This document shows, piece after piece, positions 1 to 9,455 of a DNA stretch of 64,000 nucleotides. The number at the start of each line of letters is the position of its first letter. Position 1 is the stretch's first letter. A model generated the notes under the pieces. The model had not been told where the DNA came from. It saw only the letters and a list, made by a program, of their open reading frames with translations, and ran no database searches. The position numbers and the translations under genes were made by a program. This stretch comes from Rhabdaerophilum sp. SD176 (GTDB lineage Bacteria; Pseudomonadota; Alphaproteobacteria; Rhizobiales; Beijerinckiaceae), in NCBI RefSeq assembly GCF_030143245.1, contig NZ_JARJNS010000004.1:62001-126000 (forward strand), written 5' to 3'.

Positions 1-1545
1 CACCTCGCTGACGCCCAGCGGCATGCCGGGAATGTCGCGCACCTCGTTGGAAAAGCCCACCTTGCGCAGCACATCATGGACACGCGCGCGCCCGGCCTTG
101 TGGTTGCCCTTGCCGAGCTTCTCGTTCAGCTGGATCGGGATCGTGTTGATCGACTTGGCCAGCGCCACGATGGCCGGCATCGAGCCGGCATAGGAGCGGC
201 CGTAATTCTGCGGGCACCAGGGCCGGCCGATATTCACGCAGGTCGGCCGGTCGACAACGATGCTGTCCGGCTTGATCACGCCGTCATGCAGTGCTGCTGC
301 ATAGACAAAGGGCTTGAAGGACGAGCCCGGCTGCCGCATCGCCTGCACGGCCCGGTTGAACTGGCTCTGCCCGTAATCCCGCCCGCCCACCATGGCGCGC
401 AGCCCGCCGGTATGGTCGAGCATGACGAGCGCCGCCTGCTTGACCTGGTAATTCGGCCCGTGTTGGCGCAGGATCGATTCCGACGCCCGCTCGACATGCT
501 TCTGCAGGCCGGGGTCGATCGTCGCCCGGACGATCAGCGTCCGGTGATTGCCGAGCTTGCCCGCGGCTGCGAGCTGCTTGATTTCCTCGAAGCCGAAATC
601 GAGCGCATAATCCGCGATATTCTGGTTCGCCCTTTCCACCGGCGTTGCCGGGTTGCGCAAAGCGGTGGAAACCTGGCCCTGCGTCAGGAAGCCGGCCTCG
701 ACCATATTCGAGAGCACATCCGCCGCCCGGGCGCGCGCTGCCGGCAGGTTCACATTCGGCGAGAATTTCGACGGCGCCTTGAACAGCCCGGCAATCATCG
801 CCGCCTCGGCGAGGGTCAGGTCCCGGACATCTTTGCCGAAATAATGCTCGGCGGCGGATTGCACGCCGAACACGCCATTCCCGAGATAGGCCCGGTCCAG
901 ATAGAGCTTCAGGATCTCGCGCTTGGAAAGGCGTGATTCCAGCCAGAGCGCGAGGAAGGCTTCCTTGATCTTGCGCTCGAGCGAGCGCTCGTTGTTCAGG
1001 AACAGGTTCTTGGCCAGCTGCTGGGTGATGGTCGAGCCGCCCTGCACCACGCCGTTGGCCCGTGCATTTGCCACGACCGCGCGGAAAAGCCCCTGCGGAT
1101 CAATGCCCCAATGCTCGTAGAAGCGGCGATCCTCGGTGGCGAGCGCCGCCTTGACGAGATGTTCCGGCAAATCCTCGATCGCGATTGCCTCGCTGTGCAG
1201 GATGCCGCGCTTGCCGATCACCGCGCCGGTCTGGTCGACGAAGGTGACTGCGAGGTCCTGCTGCTTCAGCCAGTCATCCTCGTTCACAGCCCTGAATGCG
1301 GGTTTTGCCAGCGCTGTCATGAAGATGCCGCCGATGAGGCAATAGGTCAGGGCTTCGCAGGCCACCGTCACCGCCACCCGCCCGCCGGGTGAGGGTTCCA
1401 GCCGGTCTGACGCATGCCGGATGCGCCACAGCCCCTCCTTCACACGCTCGCCGAGCCGGTGCAGGGCATCTTCCAGCCAGGCATCGGCATCGCGCAGGCG
1501 GCGCGCCAGCTTTTCCCAGGTGGAGAGAGTGCGGAACTCGGTCAT
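1..1545 (-). CDS. mrcA: Class A penicillin-binding protein (PBP1A-like), partial
   Basis: A bifunctional peptidoglycan synthase that polymerises glycan strands and cross-links peptides at the inner membrane. The gene runs off the left edge, so only the first 515 codons are present. Residues about 58-80 form one membrane anchor. The glycosyltransferase domain follows, with the catalytic glutamate in EDRRFYEHWG (E138) and the motif GGSTITQQLAKN (169-180). The transpeptidase domain shows the SxxK motif as SSFK (Ser408 to Lys411) and a later SIN for SxN; the KTG motif would lie outside the window. The ATG at 1545 is followed by a normal cytoplasmic tail before the anchor. Which paralogue (PBP1A, 1C or other class A) cannot be fixed without the C-terminus, but the QQLAKN and QPGSSFKP context fits PBP1A-like proteins. 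The gene diverges from the YcgN-like gene that begins at 1700. Confidence 0.9.
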   Translation of the reverse strand, partial: MTEFRTLSTWEKLARRLRDADAWLEDALHRLGERVKEGLWRIRHASDRLEPSPGGRVAVTVACEALTYCLIGGIFMTALAKPAFRAVNEDDWLKQQDLAVTFVDQTGAVIGKRGILHSEAIAIEDLPEHLVKAALATEDRRFYEHWGIDPQGLFRAVVANARANGVVQGGSTITQQLAKNLFLNNERSLERKIKEAFLALWLESRLSKREILKLYLDRAYLGNGVFGVQSAAEHYFGKDVRDLTLAEAAMIAGLFKAPSKFSPNVNLPAARARAADVLSNMVEAGFLTQGQVSTALRNPATPVERANQNIADYALDFGFEEIKQLAAAGKLGNHRTLIVRATIDPGLQKHVERASESILRQHGPNYQVKQAALVMLDHTGGLRAMVGGRDYGQSQFNRAVQAMRQPGSSFKPFVYAAALHDGVIKPDSIVVDRPTCVNIGRPWCPQNYGRSYAGSMPAIVALAKSINTIPIQLNEKLGKGNHKAGRARVHDVLRKVGFSNEVRDIPGMPLGVSEV

Positions 1546-1699
1546 GCGTCAGACGTCAGGGGCCAGGCATCCGGGCTGCGGCACCCGGTAGGGACAGGGT
1601 ATCGTCAATATTCGAATGTTCCCATAACACAGCGTCGCAAGCGCGTCCAAAACGAGGCGCACCCTTGACGGCCCCGGCCCGGCTTGCACACAAGAACGA

Positions 1700-2185
1700 A
1701 TGACCGAGCCGCCGCCTTTCTGGAAATCCAAGACGCTCGCCGAGATGGATGCGGCCGAGTGGGAAAGCCTGTGCGACGGCTGTGGCCGCTGCTGCCTCAT
1801 CAAGATGGAGGATGAGGATACCGGCCGGTATTATTTCACCGACGTGGCCTGCCGCCTCTTCGACGAGGCCAGCTGCCGCTGCCGGGATTACGCCAACCGT
1901 GACCGCGAGGTGCCCGATTGCGTGCGCCTGACGCCGGACAATGCCGGCAGCTTCGGATGGATGCCGCCGAGCTGCGCCTATCGCCTTCTGGCGGAAGGGA
2001 AATCCCTGCCGGACTGGCACCCGCTGGTCAGCGGCCGTGCCGAGAGCGCGCGGGAGGCTGGCGCCAGCGTGGCCGGCAGGGTCCATGCGCGCGAGGATGA
2101 ACTCTCGCTGCCCGAACTGGTCGAGCGAATCCGGGCCTGGCCCGGCCGTTGGCCGCGCCGGCGGCCGAATAGGCAGAAGTCTTAA
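1700..2185 (+). CDS. YcgN/YkgJ family cysteine-cluster protein (UPF0260)
   Basis: A 161-residue protein of the YcgN (UPF0260) branch of the YkgJ cysteine-cluster families, thought to bind a metal or Fe-S centre; its reaction is not known. The cluster starts with CDGCGRCC (residues 30-37) and continues with cysteines near 51, 59, 61, 73 and 92 (the last in MPPSCAY), matching the family spacing. There is no signal peptide or membrane segment, so it should be cytoplasmic. It diverges from the PBP gene and ends in a four-base overlap (TTAA) with the convergent protease gene. The length is normal for the family. The assignment rests on the Cys pattern and the [10 protein letters not shown] signature. 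Confidence 0.85.
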   Translation: MTEPPPFWKSKTLAEMDAAEWESLCDGCGRCCLIKMEDEDTGRYYFTDVACRLFDEASCRCRDYANRDREVPDCVRLTPDNAGSFGWMPPSCAYRLLAEGKSLPDWHPLVSGRAESAREAGASVAGRVHAREDELSLPELVERIRAWPGRWPRRRPNRQKS

Positions 2186-3006
2186 TCCGAGAGACGCAAG
2201 GGGCGCCCGCCGGCCAGGTTGCGGCCGCCCCAGCCGCGCACCACCTGGTTGATCCAGGCGCGCTGCGGCGCGATCCGCACGGCCTGCGCCGTCGTGCCGC
2301 AGCTCTGGGCGTTGCCGAATTTCTCGCGGCCATAGACGACGCCGACCACGGTGCTGCCATTGAGCACCGGCCCGCCGGAATCGCCCGTGCAGACGGCGAA
2401 ATCCCCGAGATCGGCATCGAGGCTGTACCCGAGCCGCAGGAAACGCGGATAGAGCCGCGGCAGCACCGTCACCGTGGCGCTGCGCAAAACCCCGGCGCTG
2501 GCCTCATCCCGGTCGGCGGCCAGGCCGAACCCGGCAATCGTGCGGCGCACACCGACCTGATGCCCTGAATCATCCGATTCGAGCACCATCGGCCGGAACC
2601 GCGCGGGCAGGGGGCTGTCCAGCCGGATCAGCGCGAGGTCGATCGAGACCCGTGCCTTCGGCGAGAAGCCGGGATTGATCGCCCGGGCCATCACCCGCTG
2701 CAGCACATGCGAACCGTCTTCCTTGTAGGCCACGGCAACCTGCCGGTTGCCGGCCACGCAATGCGCGGCGGTCAGGATGATGTCGGGTGTGAGGATCGTG
2801 CCCGTGCAGGCGCCGTGCTTGTTGCCTTGCTTCGAAAGAACCATGACGAGATGCGTCGTCAGCCCGCCATCCGGGCTGGCGGCCTGACCGCCCAATGCCA
2901 GGGCAGCGCCCGGCACAAAGCAGGCCAATCCCGGAACAAGGGCAGCGCAGAAGGCGACAGAAGCGCGCGGGGAGGAGCGGAACGGCTTTTTCACGCCGCG
3001 GACCAT
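2182..3006 (-). CDS. Exported trypsin-like serine protease (S1 family)
   Basis: A 274-residue S1-family protease with a full catalytic triad: His82 in TAAHC, Asp123 in DLALI and Ser210 in GDSGGP. Residues 1-37 (basic start, then a hydrophobic run ending near ALALG) look like a signal peptide, so it should act in the periplasm or outside the cell. The reading frame is open further upstream to 3183, but I chose the ATG at 3006 because it places the signal peptide at the N-terminus; the extra 59 codons are Arg/Gly/Glu-rich and uninformative. Cysteines near 67, 83, 206 and later could form the usual S1 disulfides. There is no PDZ domain, so this is not a DegP/HtrA protein. The substrate is unknown. 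It diverges from the feuP-like gene. Confidence 0.85.
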   Translation of the reverse strand: MVRGVKKPFRSSPRASVAFCAALVPGLACFVPGAALALGGQAASPDGGLTTHLVMVLSKQGNKHGACTGTILTPDIILTAAHCVAGNRQVAVAYKEDGSHVLQRVMARAINPGFSPKARVSIDLALIRLDSPLPARFRPMVLESDDSGHQVGVRRTIAGFGLAADRDEASAGVLRSATVTVLPRLYPRFLRLGYSLDADLGDFAVCTGDSGGPVLNGSTVVGVVYGREKFGNAQSCGTTAQAVRIAPQRAWINQVVRGWGGRNLAGGRPLRLSD

Positions 3007-3230
3007 TGCATCGCCCGCGCCCTCGCGCAAGCGCGAAGGATCGCGGCCCTCCCGGGGCCGGGCCGTGCCGTGGCGGGGCTCGGCTTCGTCGCCTCGACCC
3101 TGTTCCGGCTCATCGCAACGCGGCGGTTGATGCCCTGATCTCGGCCCTGTCGCAATTCTGTCGACCTGATATATGACAAGCACGATCCGCGTCGGCCCCG
3201 GGGCCGACGCTTTGCTGCCCGGAGTGCCCC

Positions 3231-3911
3231 ATGCGCTTGCTCGTCGTCGAGGACGATCGCGATCTCAACCGCCAGCTCGCCACGGCGCTGGAAGATGCAG
3301 GCTACGCCGTCGACAAGGCTTTCGATGGCGAGGAAGGCCATTTTCTGGGCGATACCGAGCCCTATGACGGCGTGATCCTCGATATGGGCCTGCCGCGCAT
3401 GGATGGCATCCGGGTGCTGGAGAAATGGCGCCGCGAGGGCCGCACCATGCCGGTGCTGATTCTCACCGCACGGGATCGCTGGAGCGAAAAGGTGCAGGGA
3501 TTTGATGCCGGCGCTGACGACTACGTCACCAAGCCCTTCCATATGGAGGAGGTGCTGGCCCGGCTCCGCGCCCTGCTGCGCCGCGCGGCCGGCCATGCCA
3601 CAAGCGAAATCAGCTGCGGGCCGGTCCTGCTGGATACGCGCTCGAGCCGTGTCGTGGTCGATGGCTCGGCCGTCCGGCTGACCTCGCATGAATACCGCCT
3701 GCTCGCCTATCTGATGCATCACCAGGGCCGCGTTGTCTCGCGCACCGAGCTGGTCGAGCATCTCTATGACCAGGATTTCGACCGCGATTCCAACACGATC
3801 GAAGTGTTCGTCGGCCGCCTGCGCAAGAAGCTCGGCGTCGAGATCATCCAGACCGTGCGCGGCCTCGGCTACATCGCCGCGCCGCCCGAGGCGCCGGCCA
3901 AGCGCGGCTGA
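3231..3911 (+). CDS. feuP: OmpR-family response regulator, FeuP-like
   Basis: A 226-residue two-component response regulator. The receiver domain has the acidic pair D8/D9, phospho-acceptor Asp51 (ILDMGLPRMDG), Thr79 and Lys101 (VTKPF); the C-terminal half is a winged-helix DNA-binding domain ending in TVRGLGYI. Its partner kinase starts 10 bases downstream. The symbol rests on context: in Rhizobium leguminosarum the feuPQ pair lies directly upstream of cycHJKL, as here. By sequence alone it could equally be called PhoP-like. Targets cannot be read from the window; in rhizobia FeuP has been linked to iron uptake and to osmotic adaptation. The ATG at 3231 gives the canonical MRLLVVEDD start. 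Confidence 0.85.
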   Translation: MRLLVVEDDRDLNRQLATALEDAGYAVDKAFDGEEGHFLGDTEPYDGVILDMGLPRMDGIRVLEKWRREGRTMPVLILTARDRWSEKVQGFDAGADDYVTKPFHMEEVLARLRALLRRAAGHATSEISCGPVLLDTRSSRVVVDGSAVRLTSHEYRLLAYLMHHQGRVVSRTELVEHLYDQDFDRDSNTIEVFVGRLRKKLGVEIIQTVRGLGYIAAPPEAPAKRG

Positions 3912-3921
3912 TCGGGCGCGG

Positions 3922-5328
3922 ATGATCTGGCGCCGGCTCTCGTTCAACGCGTTCCAGCCGGCCTCGCTGGCCGGCCGCCTCGTTGCCTCGGCCATCGTGC
4001 TCTCCGTGCTCGTTCTCGTGACGGCGGGCGGCATTCTCTCCGCCTTCAACCGGCGCACGGTCGAGGCCGCTTTCGACGAGCGGCTCAAGCTCTATCTCAA
4101 GGTGCTGGTTGCCGACGTCGCCTCGCTGACCGATGGTGGCAATGTCGAGCCCGGCAATCTCGGCGAACCGCAATTCCAGATCCCGCTCTCCGGCTGGTAC
4201 TGGCAGATCGTTCGGGTGGACCGCGAGAGCGGGGCCAGCAACACGCTGCGCAGTTCGCGCTCGCTCTTCTCGAACCGCCTGCCCGCGCTTGTCGAGCCGG
4301 GCCTGCCCTCGCCGCGCGGGGATTTCCGCGACGGCTACCGGACCGGGCCGGAGAACCAGCGCCTGCGGCTGGTCGAACAGGAAATCGATCTCGGCGAGCA
4401 GAACCGCTTCATCATCTCCGTCGGCGGCAATGCGAAGGAAATCGCCGAGGAGACAAGGCGGTTCGACATTACCCTCGTGGTGGTTCTGGGCATTCTCGCC
4501 ATCGCACTCGGGGTATCGGCTCTTGTCCAGGTGCATTACGGCCTTGTGCCTCTGCGCCGCCTCTCCGAGGCGCTCGGGCAGGTCCGGGCCGGGGCACGCG
4601 ACCATGTCGAGGGCACGTTCCCGGTCGAGGTGGCACCGCTTGCGCAGGAACTGAATCAGGTGCTCGACGTCAACCGCGAGATCGTGGCCCGCGCCCGCGG
4701 GCAGGTTGGCAACCTCGCCCATGCGCTGAAGACGCCGCTGAGCGTGCTCATCAACGAGGCGGGCAGCGATCCCGGCCCGCTGGCCGGAAAAGTGCGCGAG
4801 CAGAGCGCGATCATGCGCGACCAGGTTCAATATTATCTCGACCGTGCCCGCGCGGCTGCCCGCGCCGCCACGATCGGCAACATCACCGAGATCGAGCCGG
4901 TCATCGCCTCGTTCATCCGGGCTTTCGAGAAAATCTATTTCGAGCGCAACCTGACCTTCCGCGCCGAGATCTCGACCTCGCTCCGTTTCCGGGGCGAGAA
5001 GCAGGATCTCGAGGAGATGATCGGCAACCTCGTCGACAATGCCGGCAAATGGGCGAGCACGCAGGTGCTGATCTCGGTGATCCGCGACGAGCCGGTGGCG
5101 GCCATGCCGATGATCAGCATCATCGTCGATGATGATGGCCCCGGCCTGCCGGAAGAGGCCCGCAAGGAAGCCACCAAGCGCGGCCGACGGCTGGACGAGA
5201 CCAAGCCCGGTTCCGGCCTCGGCCTGTCGATCGTGGTCGATCTCGCCGTGCTCTATGGCGGCGCCTTCCTGCTGGAGGATTCACCGCTCGGCGGCCTGCG
5301 CGCCCGTCTGGTCCTGCCGGCCCTCTGA
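3922..5328 (+). CDS. feuQ: Sensor histidine kinase, FeuQ-like
   Basis: A 468-residue membrane histidine kinase and the likely partner of the regulator just upstream. A first membrane segment (about 20-42) and a second (about 184-205) bracket a periplasmic sensor region of about 140 residues. A HAMP-like linker leads to a dimerisation domain with His267 in GNLAHALKTPL, a non-standard H box typical of PhoQ-type kinases. The ATPase domain has the N box (IGNLVDNAGKWA), G1 (DDDGPGLP) and G2 (GSGLGLSIV). The frame is open upstream to 3733, but that part is the other-frame shadow of the regulator; the ATG at 3922 gives the expected short cytoplasmic start. It precedes ccmI by 82 bases. Confidence 0.85.
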   Translation: MIWRRLSFNAFQPASLAGRLVASAIVLSVLVLVTAGGILSAFNRRTVEAAFDERLKLYLKVLVADVASLTDGGNVEPGNLGEPQFQIPLSGWYWQIVRVDRESGASNTLRSSRSLFSNRLPALVEPGLPSPRGDFRDGYRTGPENQRLRLVEQEIDLGEQNRFIISVGGNAKEIAEETRRFDITLVVVLGILAIALGVSALVQVHYGLVPLRRLSEALGQVRAGARDHVEGTFPVEVAPLAQELNQVLDVNREIVARARGQVGNLAHALKTPLSVLINEAGSDPGPLAGKVREQSAIMRDQVQYYLDRARAAARAATIGNITEIEPVIASFIRAFEKIYFERNLTFRAEISTSLRFRGEKQDLEEMIGNLVDNAGKWASTQVLISVIRDEPVAAMPMISIIVDDDGPGLPEEARKEATKRGRRLDETKPGSGLGLSIVVDLAVLYGGAFLLEDSPLGGLRARLVLPAL

Positions 5329-5370
5329 CGCGACTGCCGGTCGCGGTCCGCTGCCTTAGTGTCGTCGGGA

Positions 5371-5386
5371 TTCCGTTGGAACGGAA
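5371..5386. promoter_or_regulatory. Perfect inverted repeat upstream of ccmI
   Basis: TTCCGTT-GG-AACGGAA is a perfect 7-base inverted repeat lying 24 bases before the ccmI start, in the 82-base gap after feuQ. It has no T tract, so it looks more like a protein-binding site or a short mRNA hairpin than a terminator. Binding by FeuP is an inference only. Confidence 0.35.
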
Positions 5387-5410
5387 AGATGTTCCTGCTA
5401 TGCGAGCCCG

Positions 5411-6514
5411 ATGATGTTCTGGCTACCCGTCCTCGTCCTGATCCTTGTCGCGATCCTGCTCGCGCTCTGGCCGCTGCTGCGCGGCCGCGGGCCGGTTGAT
5501 CCGATGGATCAGGCTGTGGCCTTCTACCAGGCCCGCAAGGTGGAGCTGGAGCGTCAGCATGCTGCCGGCCAGATCGGCGATGCCGATTTCGAAGCGGCGA
5601 TGGCCGAGCAGGGCCGGCATCTGCTCTCGCTCGGCCGCGGGCGCGGCCAGGTTTCCGGCGATATCGGTGCCCGCCAACGGCGCAAGATCGCGGCGCTGGC
5701 CATGCTGGTGCTGGTTCCCGGCATCACGCTGGGCGTCTATCTCCGGATCGGTCAGCCCGGTTTGCCGGACCTGCCGCTCGCCAGCCGCGCCGTTACGCCG
5801 CAAAACATGGATGTTGCCTCCGCTTTGCAGCGGATCGAACAGCATCTCGCCCGGAACCCGGATGACGGGCGCGGCTACGAGGTGGTCGCGCCGGTCTATC
5901 TCCGCGCCGGCCGTTTCGCGGATGCGGCCTTTGCCTATCGCCGCGTCATCGCCCTGCTCGGGCCCAGCGCAACCCGCCATGCCGATCTCGGCGAGGCTTT
6001 GGTGGCGGAGAAGGACGGCATCATTACCGCCGAGGCACGCGACGCTTTCGAAAAGGCCGTGGCGCTTGAGCCCGGTTATGCCAAGGCACGGTTCTATCTG
6101 GCGGTTCTCCTCGAGCAGGATGGCAACCGCGCCGGCGCTGTCGAGAAGCTGACGGCGCTCGCCGCCGAGCTCGGCACCGGCCCGGGGCGGATGCGCGTCG
6201 AGGCCGAGATCGCCCGCATGCGGACAGAAACCGGCGGGCCTGCAAGCGAGGCCGGCCAGAGCATCGCCGCTTTGCCGGAGGCTGAACGCCAGGCTGCCAT
6301 CCGCTCGATGGTCGATCAACTGGATACCCGTCTCGCCGGCGGCAGCGGCACACTCGGCGAATGGCAGCGGCTGATCCGCGCCCGCCTCGTGCTGAACGAG
6401 CCGGACAAGGCGCGCGAGGCCCTCGGTCGCGCCCGGGCCGCCCTTGCCGGCGAGCCCGATTCGCTCAAGGTTCTGGACGAACTCGCCGGGGAGATTCCCG
6501 GCAAGGCGCCGTAA
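5411..6514 (+). CDS. ccmI: Cytochrome c maturation protein CcmI (CycH)
   Basis: An apocytochrome c chaperone subunit of the System I heme lyase complex. The 367-residue protein has an N-terminal membrane segment (about 3-23), a cytoplasmic stretch with heptad character (residues 35-75), a second membrane segment (about 92-112) and a periplasmic TPR-containing domain (from about 137), which binds the apocytochrome C-terminus in this family. The length is normal. It is the first gene of the set ccmI-ccmE-ccmF-ccmH; ccmE starts 15 bases after its stop. The gene order equals rhizobial cycHJKL, which supports the call. No ccmABCDG genes are in the window. Confidence 0.9.
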   Translation: MMFWLPVLVLILVAILLALWPLLRGRGPVDPMDQAVAFYQARKVELERQHAAGQIGDADFEAAMAEQGRHLLSLGRGRGQVSGDIGARQRRKIAALAMLVLVPGITLGVYLRIGQPGLPDLPLASRAVTPQNMDVASALQRIEQHLARNPDDGRGYEVVAPVYLRAGRFADAAFAYRRVIALLGPSATRHADLGEALVAEKDGIITAEARDAFEKAVALEPGYAKARFYLAVLLEQDGNRAGAVEKLTALAAELGTGPGRMRVEAEIARMRTETGGPASEAGQSIAALPEAERQAAIRSMVDQLDTRLAGGSGTLGEWQRLIRARLVLNEPDKAREALGRARAALAGEPDSLKVLDELAGEIPGKAP

Positions 6515-6529
6515 GGGCGGGGCAGGGGC

Positions 6530-6991
6530 ATGACGCGCAAGCAGAAACGGCTGGCCATGATCGGGGCAATCGGCCTCGTCCTCGCAGTCGCCACGGGGTT
6601 GATCCTCGTGGCCCTGCAGGACCAGATCATGTTTTTCCGGTCGCCGACCGAAGTGGTGCAGGGCAAGGTCAAGCCGGGCGAGGCCTTCCGCCTCGGTGGG
6701 CTGGTCGAGACCGGCAGCCTCGTCAAGGAGCCGAACCAGATTGTCCGCTTCGTGGTGACCGACGGCGCCAATACCGTCCGCGTGACCCATCAGGGCATCC
6801 TGCCGGATCTTTTCCGCGAGGGGCAGGGCGTCGTGACCGAGGGCAAGCTTGAACCGGGCGGCGTGTTCAATGCCAGCACCGTGCTCGCCCGCCATGACGA
6901 GAACTACATGCCGCGCGAGGTGGCCGACAGCCTGAAGCAGCAGGGCGTCTGGAAAGACGGCAAGGGCGAGAGCAAGGGAGCGAAGCCGTGA
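6530..6991 (+). CDS. ccmE: Cytochrome c-type heme chaperone CcmE (CycJ)
   Basis: A periplasmic membrane-anchored heme chaperone that binds heme covalently and passes it to the CcmF/H/I lyase. The 153-residue protein has a short basic N-terminus, one membrane segment (about 8-29) and the OB-fold domain. The heme-binding His122 and nearby Tyr126 are present in LARHDENYMP, and the family motif RLGG is at 54-57. The C-terminal tail is Lys/Gly-rich. Its last four bases overlap the start of ccmF, so the two are probably translationally coupled. Confidence 0.95.
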   Translation: MTRKQKRLAMIGAIGLVLAVATGLILVALQDQIMFFRSPTEVVQGKVKPGEAFRLGGLVETGSLVKEPNQIVRFVVTDGANTVRVTHQGILPDLFREGQGVVTEGKLEPGGVFNASTVLARHDENYMPREVADSLKQQGVWKDGKGESKGAKP

Positions 6992-8961
6992 TTGTCGAAC
7001 TCGGGCATTTCGCCCTGATCCTCGGTTTCGCCGTGGCCCTGTTCCAGGCGACCGTTCCGCTCTGGGGTGCCATCCGTGGCGATGCTGTTCTCGCCCGGCT
7101 CGGGGCGCAGGCCGCGCTCGTCCATTTCGCGCTGCTTGCGCTCGCCTTTGCCGCGCTGACCCATGCCTATCTCGTCTCGGATTTCTCGGTGCTCAACGTC
7201 TTCCAGAACTCGCATTCGCTGAAGCCGCTGATCTACAAATGGAGCGGCGTCTGGGGCAACCACGAGGGCTCGATGCTGCTCTGGGTGCTGATCCTCGCCC
7301 TGTTCGGCGCGGGCGTGGCCGTGTTTTCGAAGCGCCTGCCCGATGACATGCTCGGCGCGACCCTCGGCGTTCAGGGCCTGATCGCCAGCGCCTTCTGCGC
7401 CTTCCTGATCTTCGCCTCGAACCCGTTCCTGCGCATGCCGAACCCACCGATCGAGGGGCGCGACCTCAACCCTGTCCTGCAGGATCCCGGCCTCGCGATC
7501 CACCCGCCGCTTCTCTATCTCGGCTATGTCGGCTTCTCGATCGTCTTCTCCTTCGCCGCGGCCGCCCTCGTGCTCGGCCGGGTCGATGCCGCCTTCGCGC
7601 GGATGATCCGCCCCTGGACGTTGGCCGCCTGGATCACGCTGACGCTGGGCATCGCGATGGGGTCCTACTGGGCCTATTATGAACTCGGCTGGGGCGGCTA
7701 CTGGTTCTGGGATCCGGTGGAAAATGCCTCGCTCATGCCCTGGCTGACGGGCACAGCCTTGCTGCATTCCGCCATCGTGCTGGAAAAACGCGAAGCGCTG
7801 AAGACGTGGACCATCCTGCTCGCCGTCGTCACCTTCTCGCTCTCGCTGCTCGGCACCTTCCTCGTCCGGTCCGGTGTGCTGACCTCCGTCCATGCCTTTG
7901 CGGTCGATCCGGAGCGCGGCCTCTTCATCCTCCTCATCCTGATCGCCTTCATCGGCGGCAGCTTCGCGCTTTTCGCGGCGCGCGCCTCGGCGCTGCAAGG
8001 CGGCGGCCTGTTCGCGCCGATCAGCCGCGAGGGGGCGCTGGTCTTCAACAACCTCTTCCTGTCGGTGGCCTCGCTGGCGGTCTTCGTCGGCACGCTGTAC
8101 CCGCTGCTGCTCGAAGCCCTGACCGGCGCGAAGATCTCCGTCGGCCCACCTTTCTTCAACCTCACCGCCGTCCCGCTGATGGTGCCGCTCTTCCTCGCCA
8201 TTCCCTTTGGCCAGAAGCTCGCCTGGAAACGCGGCGACCTGCTCGGCGCCAGCCAGCGGCTCTGGATCTGCATGGCTCTGGGTGTTGTCGGCGCGGCGAT
8301 CTCCGCCTATGCGGCCGGCGGCGGCCCTGTTCTCGCGCTGGCCGGGATCGGGCTTGGCATTTTCCTCGTACTCGGCGCGCTGGATGACCTGCTCGACCGG
8401 GGCCTGCGGGGCGGCATCGGCATGATCGGCGCCAGGCTTCGGGCCATCCCGCAATCGATCACCGCCATGGCCCTGGCCCATGCCGGGGCTGGCCTGATGG
8501 TGATCGGCATCAGCGCCACCGCCTTCGAGACCGAGAAGATCGCCGCCATGAAGCCGGGCGAAACCCTCGCGCTCGATGGCTACACGCTCCGCCTCGAGGG
8601 CATCGGCCCCGTGACCGGCCCGAATTACAACGCCATCGCGGCGGAATTCTCGCTGCGTGATCCCGCCGGCACCGAACTGGCGCGGCTGCGGCCGGCCAAG
8701 CGCGTCTATATCGGCCGGCAGATGCCGACTTCCGAGGTCGGCCGCTATCGCCATGGCTTGAGCGAGATCTACCTCGCCATCGGCGAGACCTCGGATGGCC
8801 AGCATGTCGACCTGCGCGCCTATCACAAGCCCTTCGTGCTGCTGATCTGGCTGGGGCCGCTTCTGATGTCGATCGGCGGCATCCTCTCGCTGCTCGACCG
8901 CCGGCTCAGGATCGGCGTGCCCGCCCGGCGCGCCCGCCTGCGGCCCGAACCGGCGGAGTGA
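6988..8961 (+). CDS. ccmF: Heme lyase subunit CcmF (CycK)
   Basis: The large integral membrane subunit of the System I cytochrome c heme lyase. The 657-residue product is hydrophobic throughout with many membrane segments, and carries the tryptophan-rich WWD-type signature WGGYWFWDPVENASLMPW near residue 235 that faces heme. Conserved periplasmic histidines occur in the loop near WGNHEGS and near the IHPPLLYLGY segment. The start codon is GTG at 6988, overlapping the ccmE stop; no better ATG lies nearby. Length and end fit the family. It is followed by ccmH after five bases. Confidence 0.95.
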   Translation: MIVELGHFALILGFAVALFQATVPLWGAIRGDAVLARLGAQAALVHFALLALAFAALTHAYLVSDFSVLNVFQNSHSLKPLIYKWSGVWGNHEGSMLLWVLILALFGAGVAVFSKRLPDDMLGATLGVQGLIASAFCAFLIFASNPFLRMPNPPIEGRDLNPVLQDPGLAIHPPLLYLGYVGFSIVFSFAAAALVLGRVDAAFARMIRPWTLAAWITLTLGIAMGSYWAYYELGWGGYWFWDPVENASLMPWLTGTALLHSAIVLEKREALKTWTILLAVVTFSLSLLGTFLVRSGVLTSVHAFAVDPERGLFILLILIAFIGGSFALFAARASALQGGGLFAPISREGALVFNNLFLSVASLAVFVGTLYPLLLEALTGAKISVGPPFFNLTAVPLMVPLFLAIPFGQKLAWKRGDLLGASQRLWICMALGVVGAAISAYAAGGGPVLALAGIGLGIFLVLGALDDLLDRGLRGGIGMIGARLRAIPQSITAMALAHAGAGLMVIGISATAFETEKIAAMKPGETLALDGYTLRLEGIGPVTGPNYNAIAAEFSLRDPAGTELARLRPAKRVYIGRQMPTSEVGRYRHGLSEIYLAIGETSDGQHVDLRAYHKPFVLLIWLGPLLMSIGGILSLLDRRLRIGVPARRARLRPEPAE

Positions 8962-8966
8962 GTCCC

Positions 8967-9455
8967 ATGCGATACCCGCTCGGCCTCCTCCTCGCTGCAG
9001 CCCTGTTCGCCACGCCGGCTCTCGCCGTGCGCCCGGGCGAGCAATTGCCCGATGCCGCGCAGGAGAGCCGGGCCCGCAAGCTCTCGGCCGAGTTGCGCTG
9101 CCTCGTCTGCCAGAACCAGTCGATCGATGATTCCGATGCCCCGCTGGCGGTCGATCTCCGCCGCATCGTGCGCGAGCGGATCAGCGCTGGCGACAGCGAT
9201 GCTGCGATCCGCGATTTCCTCGTGGCGCGCTATGGCGCCTTCGTTTTGCTGAGGCCGCCGGTCTCGGCCCAGACAATCCTGCTCTGGAGCCTGCCCGGCC
9301 TTGCCCTTGCGCTGGGCGGGCTGGCTGCCTGGCGCCTGTTCCGCCGCCGTCCGGGCGAGGCCGGCGAGGGGCCGGCCGAAATGCTCAGCCCGGAGGAGCA
9401 GGCGGAATTGCAGGCCCTGCTGGACAAGCCGGGACGCAGCGGTCCGGCCGCCTGA
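8967..9455 (+). CDS. ccmH: Cytochrome c maturation thiol protein CcmH (CycL)
   Basis: A membrane-anchored thioredoxin-like reductant that keeps the apocytochrome CxxCH cysteines reduced before heme ligation. The 162-residue protein has a signal peptide ending near ALA-VRPG (residue 20), the redox pair LVCQNQ with Cys45 and Cys48 in RCLVCQN, and a C-terminal membrane anchor (about 104-123). I chose the ATG at 8967 because a GGAG lies eight bases upstream; a GTG at 8958 in the same frame would add three residues. It ends the ccm set. No ccmG is present, which is normal for the cycHJKL arrangement. Confidence 0.92.
   Translation: MRYPLGLLLAAALFATPALAVRPGEQLPDAAQESRARKLSAELRCLVCQNQSIDDSDAPLAVDLRRIVRERISAGDSDAAIRDFLVARYGAFVLLRPPVSAQTILLWSLPGLALALGGLAAWRLFRRRPGEAGEGPAEMLSPEEQAELQALLDKPGRSGPAA

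Noticed and set aside
2182-3006. Calling the serine protease DegP/HtrA to complete the cyc-degP block
   Set aside because: It has no PDZ domain and its TAAHC/GDSGGP motifs are of the trypsin type, not HtrA (GNSGGP/A).
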